Source: Skeletonema tropicum (Eukaryota > Bacillariophyta > Thalassiosirophyceae > Thalassiosirales > Thalassiosiraceae). From it: DNA of 64,000 nucleotides. The position numbers and the translations under genes were made by a program. This document shows, in pieces, positions 1 through 10,488 of the stretch. The first letter of the stretch is position 1. Each line of letters opens with the position of its first letter. The stretch is from contig CM074142.1 of the NCBI GenBank assembly GCA_037178625.1, forward strand, positions 2,108,001 to 2,172,000, written 5' to 3'. The notes below the pieces were generated by a model. It worked only from the letters and a program-made list of their open reading frames with translations, did no database searches and was not told the DNA's origin.

Positions 1-980
1 CTGTTTCATGAGTCTTCTGGTTCTACCGTGAAGGATTATCCGTGTCGTAATGCTACTTCGGTTGCTAGACTGTCAGGAGAACGTGATAATGATGGCACCA
101 ATATGGGTGTTGGTAATGTTGATAACGCCCCCTTGGAAGCAGACGATGCTGGTGTATTTCGTAGCAATAATGGCAATGCAGCTCGGCCAGTTGGAGTTGG
201 AGAAATTCCACAGAACACAAAAGCGTCTGGAACTATTGGATCTATGTTGGGAGAGCTGTCGGAAAAGGGAATCCAACGGTGAGTGAATGTAGAAATGTAT
301 TCTTGAATTCGAAATATAGCATGGCACTGATCAATCATCCCTCTTTACACAAATTTGCAATCACTCCACTCCACCACTCCACTCAGCACGTGCCAATACC
401 ACCCTACACTCACATCTGCAACAAGGGATGCTGTACTGCCACGTTCATGCCCCTGCAAATTGCATTCGCAATCACAATACACCGCTGCCAGGGCATGGAG
501 GCCGGGTTCGGCAAGGACGATCGATGGAATCGCATGGTGATAGATCCGTCAGATGAGCTCTGGGAGAGAAGCCAGTGCCTTGGGACAGGATACGTTGCTA
601 CCAGCAGGGGCAAAACACTTGGTTCCAAAAATGTTATGCACCCGACGGATAGTGCCATTTATTGGACAGGGCCGAGCGTGTCTGTAGAACGGTTACACAA
701 TTGCAAGACGAACCAAGATGGCCAACTCTGCAAACTCTTCAAGAAGCGGGACAAATGGGTCAAGTACCTTGACGGCAAGGCAGAAGAAACCAAGACAAGA
801 TACAACAAAAGAAAGCTTGATGAAATGACGAAAACAACTTATCAAAAGGCAGTGAGTGGTACTTTAATAAAGAATAGAGAGGACCTGACGAACCGCATCA
901 CCGAAATCATAACCAGCCCAAACAAAAAATGGAAAGAAACGAAGAAAGAATACCAATTGCCACGCGATTATTTTGCCTAG
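1..980 (+). CDS. Helitron/PIF1-type helicase, C-terminal part (partial, runs off left edge)
   Basis: The reading frame at 279-980 contains the C-terminal signature of superfamily 1 PIF1/Helitron helicases: an ITIHRCQG stretch (motif V-like) followed about 45 residues later by YVATSRGKTL (motif VI-like, with the Arg that contacts ATP). In Helitrons this domain sits at the end of the Rep-Hel protein that drives rolling-circle transposition. After the motifs comes a basic tail and a stop at 980. An open frame from base 1 ends at a GTGAGT donor-like site (279-284), so an upstream exon joined by an intron is possible, but the acceptor could not be settled. The Rep/HUH part would lie left of the window. 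A cellular PIF1 helicase is the alternative; the likely Helitron end 0.5 kb downstream favours the transposon reading. Confidence 0.5.
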
Positions 981-1477
981 TGGACGATACAATGCGATAT
1001 TCACAACTTGCATGGAAAATAAATTTGTCTTCAAGACAAATTTATTATCAATCGCGGCAACATGACAAATTAACGACAATCAATAAAGGATACAACAAAG
1101 GGAGAATATTTCTCGTGATGAAGAAACATGTCACCTATAATGACAATGTACCTGTATTTCTTTCTGCAATTGACGGTATCCTCGACAGATATAGCCAATC
1201 AATTTCTGTAAAAAGCGTCTTTAAGCCAGGTACTTCTTGCTTTCTACGTAGGAACAAGTACAAATCCTACAGCGGTATGGTCTACAGAGCCTCTACGTGT
1301 CCACCAGGTAAACTTTCTCACTAAACAGCTACTATACTGATTCCTACCAAGATCCCTGTAGAAAAAAGTTTGGAAAAAAATGGAGAATTTGTGACCATAA
1401 GGGGTTGGGCACCTCCCGGCCCCGTTATCGACACTTCACTGCGCATGTTTCGACCCGGGGCCCCGAGGGCCGACTAG
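981..1477 (+). other. Candidate Helitron 3' terminal region ending in CTAG
   Basis: There is no convincing gene here. The stretch ends with a GC-rich inverted repeat (GGCCC, loop CGA, GGGCC at about 1459-1471) followed by CTAG and then T. Helitrons typically end in CTRR preceded by a short hairpin and insert between A and T. The same CTAG is also the first sequence shared with the duplicated block that follows, so the boundary could equally be a recombination joint. Confidence 0.3.
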
Positions 1478-2096
1478 TCTAATATTGTTGTAGCCGCAAT
1501 GAAATAGAGATATCTGGCGCAACCACGTTGATTGTTATATTATAGTCATCACCTCACAGACTTTTGGCACCCTCTCATTTCATTTTCTGTCAGATATATG
1601 CATTCTCCTTTTTGATGTATTTTGTGGAAATTATCAATTTTCAACTACTGTATTCACCATGCCACTACATGCGCCATAGAACGCCCCGACACACTCTAGA
1701 GGGGATCGATCGCCGCTTAATAGAATATAGATGGCGTCTGCAAACCAGTTCAGTGGCAGAGCAGCTCCAACTATTCATCTGAAGACCATATTGGAAGTGC
1801 ATCATCACACCGATGTCAAAGCGCAATTTTCCGGCACCTCTACTTTGGTGTCATAATAAGTAGCGATGGCGTGGATCGATGTCCACCTGAGGACACCACT
1901 TCATAGAAAGGCTATTGGAGAGAGAGTTGCTGCAGTTGGGCTGTCTAATTTTATGTGTAGCTAGTGTTGTTGATGTCGGCACGTACGGGGTCGAGGTGCG
2001 CCATGGTGATCGCTGGTGATTTTTTTCATTATCCCCTGGGCATCTTCTGGTTAATGGGCTGTCATTGATGCTGTCTTTTGCTGGTACTCCTTTCTA
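1473..2096. repeat. Repeat segment A, first copy; start of a duplicated block
   Basis: This segment is nearly identical to 12654-13276 and is a diverged relative of 17537 to about 18090. It is the left end of a block (1473-8902) that reappears at 12654-17407. No coding function is supported; the 72-aa frame inside it is repeated only because the DNA is repeated. Confidence 0.8.
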
Positions 2097-2377
2097 CAGC
2101 TGTTTTCACGGATTTTCGGATAGCCGTTCAAGTTTCGAATTCCTACGTATGTTAGGTACAAATGACGTAGTGAGTCTTATAAAAACCCATTGGGCCGATT
2201 TCTCCCAACTCACCCCTCAACAAGAGCAACTCCGCGCAAAAAGATGCCAACCATGGCCAAATGCCGGAGCGTACTACGCACAACAAGTTGAATATTTACT
2301 CAACCAAAAGGATAAATTAACCTCTCTTGCATGTCTAGATCCAAAATAGCCAATTAGGTTGACTAAAGATTGTAATC

Positions 2378-3349
2378 ATGAACGATGGTAATACACTTTT
2401 TGAATACCTTTTCACACGGCTCATCAGTAAAAGTGACACTTATCGCGGCAGGTGGATTTGCGACCAGTCGTTGGTAGAGATATTGCACAGACACTATACG
2501 AATGTAGATAAAGACAATACCTTACGGAACAAACTCGTGCAGCGTCTGAACAAGGCAGCCGGACCTTTCAACAGCAGCAATGTACACAAGATATACCACA
2601 AAAATTTCACAACATCATGTCCATTCAATTCGTCATTACGCCGGATGGTGCACTATTACTACTTTGGAAAGGGAGAGAAAGTGCCCAACGAACCAATACG
2701 CGCAGCAGAGTTATTGTGCACAGAAATAGAACATATACAGAGTTACAGTGCAACTAATAATCGGCAGCGATCTTGCAACAAGCCGGAGCAAGTATCATTT
2801 CCCGACGATGGATGCGCTGGTAAGAAGAAGAACAAAAATAATGAGAACAAACGTAAAGAAGCAACAAAATCATCAGCGGCTGCACCAATTACTCCTACTC
2901 CACAAAAAAGAACAAGGCGCTCGCAACGACTAGTTGAGCAGCAGCAGAGCCCTCTCGTGCCATTCGTCACCAACGTGGGTAGATTAGAGGATGAGAATAA
3001 TCAAGTTGACGACGAAGATGAAGACGAAGACGACGACAATAACAACAGCAGTGGCGATATAGACGGCGATAACAGCAGCAACAACCAGACTCCGAATATT
3101 ATATGGCAGTCACCTGAAGCAGCAGCTCTCTTCGGATTTGAAGAAGGTGCCGATGTGTACAACGGACTAGTGCAATTGGTTGAATCACTTACACTGGTGG
3201 GGCAATCAGCAAATGGATACGAAGAAGCAGGCGTCATTGACTTGCACGAAGATAGTAAATTGACAAAGCATGCCTTATTTGACTTACGCAATAAATGTTT
3301 ATACCTCAGGGTTGCGTATTCAATAGCACTTGCCGAGTATCGAGAATAG
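2378..3349 (+). CDS. N-terminal protein of the Tc1/mariner-like element, acidic-linker protein
   Basis: This 323-residue frame begins with ATG 0.28 kb inside the element. The first 140 residues are basic and look folded, with several Trp/Tyr/His residues and a possible DNA-binding role. A Lys/Arg-rich stretch follows (about 145-190), then a long Asp/Glu/Asn run (about 207-240) and a short tail. No family is recognised. The downstream transposase frame starts in another phase at 3295, overlapping the end of this one, so the two may be one gene with a frameshift, a small intron or an internal deletion. The part of the catalytic domain with the first DDE aspartate is found in neither frame. Confidence 0.45.
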   Translation: MNDGNTLFEYLFTRLISKSDTYRGRWICDQSLVEILHRHYTNVDKDNTLRNKLVQRLNKAAGPFNSSNVHKIYHKNFTTSCPFNSSLRRMVHYYYFGKGEKVPNEPIRAAELLCTEIEHIQSYSATNNRQRSCNKPEQVSFPDDGCAGKKKNKNNENKRKEATKSSAAAPITPTPQKRTRRSQRLVEQQQSPLVPFVTNVGRLEDENNQVDDEDEDEDDDNNNSSGDIDGDNSSNNQTPNIIWQSPEAAALFGFEEGADVYNGLVQLVESLTLVGQSANGYEEAGVIDLHEDSKLTKHALFDLRNKCLYLRVAYSIALAEYRE

Positions 3350-4569
3350 ATTGCGTAAAAGTTATACTCGGAGATGAGTATGAATATGTCTTTCTTTTTG
3401 ATTCGAGCAGTGGTCATGCAAAGAAGCGTGTTGACGGTCTTGATGCAAAGGAAATGAACAAGAATTGGCACTCGACACCATCGCAAGCTAGGAACACCAA
3501 AATTGAACGGCAGGAGGGATTTGTCGGGCCATACTACGATGCATCCAATCCAGCAATGGTGACTATCGGTCAAGAACAAACGATGAACTTCACCAGTGAA
3601 GATGTCGGCCCATTTTGGCTGACAGCAGAGGAACGTGAAAGACAACGGCACGACCGAGAGGTTGAAATACCAGAAGACAAGAGGAAAGAGCGACATAAGG
3701 TGAAGAAAGAGCTGATATCGGAGCTGATGGACACCGAGTGGGGGAAAAAGGAAGGAGAAATAAGGTTATGGAAGATGACACATGCTGAGCTAGCAAAAAT
3801 GGCGCAAGCGTCTAGTATCGATATCAAAATAACACCTACCACCAAAATGATATATGGATGGGAGGGCAAGGGTAAGGGACTTCTGCAGATTGCGTATGAA
3901 CGTGGCTGGATCGATATAGCAACCTTCAGAAAGGGCAGCTACCAAGTGATGAAGTATGATGATGAGGGTAACTTGGTTCCTGAGCTTTCCCTCCGGCATT
4001 TGCTTGCAAACTGCACAGATTTTTTGTCTGAACAAAGCCAACTCGAATATGTTTGTGAATCTTTGGGAGTAAGAGCCTTGATTACAACAAAGTATCATGC
4101 TGAATACGCTGGTGAGGGTGTCGAATACTCTTGGGGGTTCTCCAAAGCTCTCTACCGAAGACATCCATTAGCTCAAAAGAAAACGACTGCTGATTTCCTT
4201 GCATTGGTCGACAAGTGTATTTCAAGAGAGGTTCTCACTGTGGATCTCATTCGTAAGTTCAGTGCCAGGGCAAGAGGTTACATGGAGACATATAAGATGT
4301 TGGAGATTGAGGCAAAGAATACCAAGGAGACAGAAGGTAATTCAAGTGAGGATGCACCCATTCCGCACAAGAGAATTGAAACGCTGAAGAAGGTTTTGAA
4401 ATGTCATCGTGCTGCTATTGACTTTGACAAATCTTTCATTATGAAAACTGTCTACGCAAAAGACTTTGATTTCAAGAATGATTTGCTCAAGAAGGAAGAG
4501 AAGCTCAACTTTAGTCTCAGAGTAAAACGAGAGAATACGAAGGTGGAAGCGACGGCAAAGAAGAAATAA
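3295..4569 (+). pseudogene. DDE transposase, C-terminal half (IS630/Tc1-like), probably inactive
   Basis: The frame carries the second half of a DDE-type transposase of the kind common in diatom, oomycete and fungal Tc1/mariner relatives. An FDSSSGHAKKR segment at about residues 35-45 holds the likely second catalytic Asp. A conserved GWEGKGKGLLQIAYERGWID region follows in the middle, and AGEGVEYSWGFSKALYRR at about 275-292 contains the likely catalytic Glu. The tail is basic (AKKK) and ends 190 bp before the right TIR. The block with the first catalytic Asp should precede FDSSSGH but is missing, so the copy looks internally deleted and would need a partner for mobility. Family assignment is from recognised motifs only. 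Confidence 0.6.
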
Positions 4570-6257
4570 ACATAGGACAATGTTCATTTATGTCTCTTGG
4601 TGGAATATGGCATACGAGGCATTATTTACCATGGTCCGGTTGTTGTTCGCAATTGAGAAAGACGGAGGTAGAGTAGCTCCCCAGTTAAGGGGCTTTCAGT
4701 ACGTTTGTACGTAGGAATAAAAATTCTGCGATTATCCGCCAAGATTTGCTAACAGCTGTAGTCGGCGCGTCATTCGTCGCATGCGACGATGCGGCATGCG
4801 GCGTCGCACGGATAGAAAAGCCGATATCGAACACAAAAAGCGTCATTTTGGATAGAAAAAGGTATTTTTCACCCCAACACCCAGCCAAATCTTGTTGCGA
4901 CTCAGAAAATCTGGCATTACTACGCCAATATTGGCCAATAATATGCCGATGCTTTAAGCTGAAAGACTAATAACTTTCTACTCATATCGTTTGGAATGCA
5001 TCTTCAACGTTTGGTGGTGGTGCTCCGTTCAACTGCTGCGATATTTGCTGTAATCACGCACAAACACTAAAAAAATCTTGAAAAAGTGCATCTGACATGA
5101 CGAATCCGAAGGCAAACCATAGCATTATCTATCCCATACACCCTCCACAACACTAAGAAGACACTCCCTTACCCAATTTTTCACGCTGATTCCAATAATG
5201 TAAGCTGCAGCGTCCAATTCAAAGTAGTTTTGATGACAATTGCGGGTGACGCACACACACATGAATGTCTGCACATACCGGGCATGTCGTAAGATGCTCA
5301 TGTTTATGTAACTGAGACAACATAATAGTAGTACATTATTAATAATTCTTTCTATATGCTATGGCGCTTGTTCAGTTTACTCGGAATCATTATTTATACG
5401 CAACATCTACGCCATCATGGAGTTTTAAGTCGATCATTCGGCCTCTCATTTCATGAGACTTTGTAGGAAAGCCACTGATAACAATTATAACGTTTGTTCC
5501 CAACCACAGCAAAAGGCGCACAATAGATGGCTGTTGATTTAATGAGGCGAAAGGTTCCCAATTGTACATGGAGGAGACGTCAATATCATGCCACAACACT
5601 CGTGTTGGCGACTGCTGGTGGGCTTCTCATAACCCATTATCACTATCAGTAGTATTCCAGGAAACCGAGAGTTGCAGTAGTCACTGTGGTAATATGAAGC
5701 AGTCCAGCTTATTAACTTTGATTATCATATAGTAGACAAGACCTCTATGATCCATGGTGTGGTTTCAACATGTTTTGTGTCAGATATATACCACTATTGA
5801 TGGAGATAAATTGTTAATCGACTCCATAGATTTGATATGTTGTATAGGCGTTGCATGAGACCCACACCCGGTTAATTAGCGCATATTCCATCCATATATA
5901 TAATATTGGTCGCCGCTACAAACTTTTTTGCTGTTGAATGGACAGCAACGACGCCTGTGTGCTACTGGCTACATGTGCTCTGCGGCGGAGGGGGTGAAAA
6001 TCACCACCGCTACTGTGGTGGTCAAACGTCTCTTTGCGCTGAATATGGCGAGCCGCCGATAGAACCATTGAATTCAGCGTCAAAAAATGGTCTAGTAACT
6101 ACATTAGTACTTTGGAATGTCGACATTTAATTGTGTAATGAGGGGAGCAGGATGGGAGGCCTCATGGTGCACAGCTCTTTTTTGCGTCGCAAAGTGTGAA
6201 GTGTGATTTTGGATTTGCGACGAATGGCGCCTTTGCGACGAATGGCGCGCCGACTAG

Positions 6258-7640
6258 CTTTCATCATCACTCCAATACTACGGCTTTGGTGCTTACAATT
6301 AATCTGAGGTGTCGGGTGACTTACAATTCAGCAGCAGTGGCAACGTGAGTGTTGACAACTGCGCCATCTCTTCGCATGCAAGGAGTCGGTAATTTTCATT
6401 GCTATTTTCATTGCTATCATCGAGTCAAAGAGGCGGCATTCTGTGCATCCACTACGGAACGAATCTGCTGTTGAAATAAGATAAATAGGGTCTCAAACAA
6501 ACAATACACGCAACCGCTGGTAGAAGGTATCAATTTGGAACTAGAGTTTTCAATCGTTTGTTGAGAAATACTGCACTGGATGGAGGGTGTGGCGACATTA
6601 TCGAAGGAGGTTTGTCAGTTAGAAGAAAAGATAGTCTATTGACGCATCTTTGGTGTAACACGTGTCTTCCTGTCGACCTATTCAACAATCAACATAATAA
6701 TAACAATGTAGAACAACATTCATGTAATAAACCTAATTTTAATGGTTGTATTATCATTGTAGACGCAACCCTCACCAAGCACTTACCTTGTCTTCTATGT
6801 TACATGTTGATAATAATATATATGTTACAGGCCGCAGCAGATAATAAAGAGCAAGGTGGCTTTAACCTTGCGTTATCACATAGACACTGGACCATATTGA
6901 TTGTTAACTTAGGAGAATGCAATATTATGTGTACTTGCATAGGTTAATACCATCAATTGAGGTTTCATGCCCACACATGAATCTGGTCACTATCATAAAA
7001 ATATGACACCCTCAAGAGACATGGCCTATTAGCAATGCCGAGGCAAATACCATGGCGTTATGACCACCCATATCGGTCATCTATATCAATATAAAGCAGG
7101 GAGTGCCGCGGGGGGGCTTATGAATCGATTATTGTATTCTCCCTACGACAATATTTGCAGCTTCCACCCAAATAGACCAAAAATCGATGCCTACGATGTG
7201 GTCGCAAATACGTTTGTTACTAAGAGATTTGGCAAACTTACGAAAAAACCATTGGATTCTGCATCAAAATATGGTCTAGAAAGAGTATTACCGATGAATT
7301 ATATCCACAAATAATGTGATATGGACTCTCTGCTCCATTGATGTCGAGGCAGAGGTCTTCGTGAGATGTGGTTTTTCACAAAAAAAAGAGCGGGAGGAGC
7401 GCGCAGGCCAATACATAGATCAAAAGTGCCAAGCTCAATGCACAATAAAACCTTAAATTCCGTTCCTTCTCAACCAAAGCCAACGCGTCAGCATTCTCAA
7501 TCCTGCATGGACAAAATGCCAATCACGCAAAGAAAAAATGTAATGAACCGGGGAGAGAGAGACACACAAACAAGATATGTAAGGCGTGGCTGGTGGGTCA
7601 GCTGTTTCTTTCTTTGTTCTTCATGTTTCTAAATCCTCAT
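6258..7640. other. No supported gene; duplicated non-coding stretch
   Basis: The sequence is AT-rich and repeated almost exactly at about 14775-16150. Short open frames exist, but none resembles a protein and their conservation merely follows the recent duplication. Compared with the second copy there is a 4-bp and a 2-bp length difference near 7415-7450. Confidence 0.5.
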
Positions 7641-7657
7641 AAGTAAATACAAGAACA

Positions 7658-8233
7658 ATGGCAATGGTGACTGGAGACTTGGTAAATGTAGACTATTGCT
7701 GCTATGATGGCAACAGCTTGATAGTTGATTTCCCTCAAGCCCCTAGGAAGAGAGGAGAGCCTCGTTGGCACCATGCTAGAAACACAACAGATGATACTGA
7801 TTCTTTGGCCACCATCGAGGCTTCTTCCAAGCCGACGATGAAACGTTCCAAAGTCAGATCTGTCTCATTTTCAGACACAAGAGAGTTGGCCTTGGTGCCT
7901 CCTAAATCTGAGCAAGATCTCGCTTCAGCATGGTATTCAAAGGAAGATCAGAATAACCAAAAAAGGATGGTCCTACGAATGGCAGTCGAGGTCTCAAGAA
8001 TACTGAAAACGGGACAGGCTCTTACACCCGAAGACTTATGCGAGACTGTTGGAATGGACAATTTCATGAGTCTAAGTCTGATTCGTATGTCCAAGATTGA
8101 AAGGCAGCGACATACTAAGAGCATCATCTTTGCACAAACTCGGTTTGATCCGGCTCTACTATCACGAATCTCAGAGAGAAGTTCTTTAACTTCACGGCAA
8201 CGTGCTCACGAGAGAGCATTGAGTCAATTTTGA
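7658..8233 (+). CDS. Conserved small diatom-type protein with VSFSD...WYSKED motif (copy 1)
   Basis: This 191-residue protein starts at an ATG preceded by ACAAGAACA and has no signal peptide or membrane segment. A VRSVSFSD motif at about residues 67-74, followed by ALVPP and AWYSKEDQ (about 91-98), matches from memory a pattern seen in many short diatom proteins of unknown function (VxFS...lyvxP...WYsxxD). The second half is basic and helical with an ERQRH segment. No reaction can be assigned. A copy at 16169-16738 lacks two codons (Glu-Asp near residue 124) and is otherwise nearly the same. The terminal Gln-Phe and stop are identical in both. Confidence 0.65.
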   Translation: MAMVTGDLVNVDYCCYDGNSLIVDFPQAPRKRGEPRWHHARNTTDDTDSLATIEASSKPTMKRSKVRSVSFSDTRELALVPPKSEQDLASAWYSKEDQNNQKRMVLRMAVEVSRILKTGQALTPEDLCETVGMDNFMSLSLIRMSKIERQRHTKSIIFAQTRFDPALLSRISERSSLTSRQRAHERALSQF

Positions 8234-8721
8234 GCACAACATGTAAATCCAAACAACCATTTCTCTCTTGTATATCAAAATAAGTTTTTTAAGTTAATCT
8301 AAATCACTATCTATCTGACCATACGATACCCTCTTCTACTTCATCTTCCTCCGAGATTCGTCAATGGCAAGGTCTGTCATTATATTTTGACAAATGAAAT
8401 GAGCAAGCCAGGCGGAAGGTCTTGCGTAATTAAAATTTTTAATCGAGAATAGAGAACGCGTACAAGGTAAAATTCTTGAGAACAGAGCACGCAGCACGCA
8501 GTGCCATGTCGATGTAATTGTGTATGTCATATATCATTACTGTGCAACTGAAAATACCCGGCCTTGTCAATACGTTCGCAATTTTTGCGTCAAAGGTAGC
8601 ACGAGAAATGGCGATAAGGTGGCTGTGGGGAGTACTCGATACAAACACAAGATTGTATCAGCTATCCCCGAGTCAGTACGACAACTTTACTCTTGCCCAT
8701 GACTTTACAGTGACTAAAATT
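8234..8721. other. Intergenic region between convergent genes
   Basis: This 0.49-kb stretch separates the 191-aa gene (plus strand) from the zinc-knuckle gene (minus strand). Both genes end here, so it should hold two 3' ends. No gene or strong hairpin was seen. It is repeated at about 16739-17226. Confidence 0.4.
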
Positions 8722-10269
8722 TCAAGTCAAACTTCTTCGACTGTTCCCATGCCTCAATCTATTCAATCTTTTCTTCTCTGCATTTCTGATACATCCCGGA
8801 CAACCATCATCTGGAAATCCACATTTGTAGCAATCATCGCAGACATTCCGGAGTTGACATCTTCCATGTTCAAAGTAAATTGTTTTCCGACATCCGCAAC
8901 AGTCACGTACATGTAATGATCTTTCTACTTCCGACTCAATCTCCCAGCATTTGTCACAGTATGATCCTTTGCACGTTTCACAGGATCTCCAATAATCGGT
9001 ACAATTGTAACAGACGTTACAATCACAGCCATCACAATGTCCAATGTTGGGATGATGATCAATTCGATACCTACAATCACTATTATCCTTTCCGCAATCT
9101 TCACACCAGAGCTTATCGCATTTGTTGCATTTACTGCAGCACTTGGAATTTGACACGCAATCGCTACAAAAAGTCTTAGGGCAACCTAAGTTGGGGAGAC
9201 GAGGATCTGGGAGACGAGGATCTGGGTCACAATCCTGGAAATCTTCGTCACAATCAAAGCAAAGGCGGACATTACAGCCAGCACACTTCCGGCTTTCGTC
9301 TCCTAGACAGTCGTTGCACCATGCATCTTTGCATTGATGACATTGTCTTTCCTCTGTGTCGCAGTCAACACATATTTTTCCAAATCCAATTGCGCAAAGG
9401 CTACAATCACGAAAAGACTTGGCGCAATCGAGACCCCTGCAACAGCTCTCCAGGGCCTCCTGCGGGCAGCAGCTGCAATGATCAATAGCGCCTACGCATT
9501 CAAAGCAGTAAGACTTTTCACACGTACTGCAATAGGAAAGCATTCTTTCACCATCTTCAGTCTCACAGTAGCTGCAATAGTGATTCAAGCATTTACAGCA
9601 CAATTCATCCACATCCACACGTTCATTGCAGTCTTCATTTAAGCAAGTGAACTCGGTACGATTATTCCACATACGATAAAAACGACGATAAAAGCGGGGG
9701 GAATCCGAATCTGATAAATCATGCCATTTCTGGGGGAATTCGATGTGTTTCAGTTGGCAGCCCTCTTGGGTGATGATACTATCGATAATCGGCATCACAT
9801 CTTCAAATGAAATCGGTGGCGCTGGATCTAGAACGGGACTTTTATGGTAGGGAACTAGGCCGAGATCAATCTGTTCGATTACTGTCGATCCACGTAGCGG
9901 CTCTAATCCAGTGCCGGTGATGTTTGTGCAATTAGTTAGCCTCAATCTTTTCACGTTGTTGACGGCATCGATGCACAGCAGCCCTTTTTCGATATCATCA
10001 TCTGATAGCTTCGCTGCCAACTCCTTTTCCATCCCCTCAAAATCGAGAACGTCCCATTGATTGCCAAGAATGGCCAAGCTTCTCTCACTGGGTGAATTTT
10101 CATTTAACGCGATGACAAACAAAAATTTGAATGGCTTGGCTAGAAAAGTAGCTGCATGCGCTAATATTCCGCTCGGTAGATCGGCTAGTCGTATGATGCC
10201 TTTAGGTGAGCTATCGACGGCGGATAACCGCCTCCGTTTCATATTGGGAGAGGGTGCTTCGTCCGTCAT
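8722..10269 (-). CDS. F-box-like / LRR-like / zinc-knuckle protein, intact (family member 1)
   Basis: At 515 residues this is the longest member of the local family. It begins MTDEAPSPNMKRRRL, a basic start shared by all members. An F-box-like segment (DLPSGILAHAATFLA, about 30-45) follows, then a DDDIEKGLLCIDAVNNVKRL segment and one leucine-rich-repeat-like unit (LRLTNCTNITGTGLEPL, about 107-123). From about residue 210 to 500 the chain is packed with CxxC and CxxxC pairs, enough for many zinc-binding knuckles of B-box/RING-like spacing, with basic residues at the end. A substrate-receptor or ubiquitin-related role is inference from the F-box-like start. Unlike its relatives it lacks the C-terminal coiled coil. 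Its last 181 bp are also found at 17227-17407. Confidence 0.7.
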   Translation of the reverse strand: MTDEAPSPNMKRRRLSAVDSSPKGIIRLADLPSGILAHAATFLAKPFKFLFVIALNENSPSERSLAILGNQWDVLDFEGMEKELAAKLSDDDIEKGLLCIDAVNNVKRLRLTNCTNITGTGLEPLRGSTVIEQIDLGLVPYHKSPVLDPAPPISFEDVMPIIDSIITQEGCQLKHIEFPQKWHDLSDSDSPRFYRRFYRMWNNRTEFTCLNEDCNERVDVDELCCKCLNHYCSYCETEDGERMLSYCSTCEKSYCFECVGAIDHCSCCPQEALESCCRGLDCAKSFRDCSLCAIGFGKICVDCDTEERQCHQCKDAWCNDCLGDESRKCAGCNVRLCFDCDEDFQDCDPDPRLPDPRLPNLGCPKTFCSDCVSNSKCCSKCNKCDKLWCEDCGKDNSDCRYRIDHHPNIGHCDGCDCNVCYNCTDYWRSCETCKGSYCDKCWEIESEVERSLHVRDCCGCRKTIYFEHGRCQLRNVCDDCYKCGFPDDGCPGCIRNAEKKRLNRLRHGNSRRSLT

Positions 10270-10488
10270 GGTTGATACATCATAAGCAAGTCATAAAAGT
10301 GAGTAAGTATGATCGTAAAAGTATCAAGAAGCGCGCAAATTTGTGTCTCTCCTGTGTCGACGCGTCGGGAGTTTGTCAGTATTAGTAAAACAGTTTGCAA
10401 CTTACTCCAAGACGGAGATGATAATTTGGGAAGATGTTGGACAGAGAGGAAAGCAGTTCTTTTCTAAAGCTGTCGTCTTCCTAATCTG
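10270..10488. other. Spacer between family members 1 and 2
   Basis: This 0.2-kb spacer between two same-strand family genes contains a leader-like sequence (TTTGTGTCTCTCCTGTGTCG) that also occurs twice at 28337-28560 near another member. It is therefore probably the shared upstream or downstream region that was duplicated together with the genes. Confidence 0.45.

Larger units (their letters stand above)
2097..4758 (+). mobile_element. Tc1/mariner-like (IS630 group) DNA transposon, 2.66 kb, TA target duplication
   Basis: The element starts CAGCTGTT and ends AACAGCTG, with an imperfect extended inverted repeat inside (TTCCTACGTA near the left end, TACGTAGGAA near the right). It is flanked by TA on both sides (2095-2096, 4759-4760). 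The duplicated copy of the locus at 13270-13285 is the empty site with a single TA, so the boundaries are fixed by comparison and not only by motif. TA duplication and a transposase with an IS630/Tc1-like C-terminal half agree. The element interrupts the left TIR of an older 1.5-kb element and arrived after the two blocks were duplicated. Confidence 0.85.
2094..6257. mobile_element. 1.5-kb non-autonomous TIR element (first copy, interrupted by the 2.66-kb element)
   Basis: The ends are CTAGTCGGCGCGTCATTCGT on the left and the near-perfect inverse ending CGCGCCGACTAG at 6257. The left end is cut after CTA by the Tc1/mariner-like insertion and resumes at 4761. CTTT precedes the left end in the uninterrupted copy and follows the right end in both, a possible 4-bp target duplication. 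Inside are only short unsupported frames, so it is probably a MITE-like passenger. The interior at about 4900-5640 is related, with divergence, to 11880-12640. Confidence 0.6.

Noticed and set aside
1564..1782. 72-aa frame present identically at 12745-12963
   Set aside because: Its conservation follows from the recent block duplication; the diverged third copy of segment A does not keep the frame.
3001..3696. 231-aa minus-strand frame opposite the element's proteins
   Set aside because: The Ser run mirrors the Asp/Glu-coding run on the other strand; no independent support.
6558..7314. Frames of 129 and 84 aa, also found in the second block
   Set aside because: No recognisable domain, no supporting context, and the copies are too young for conservation to count.
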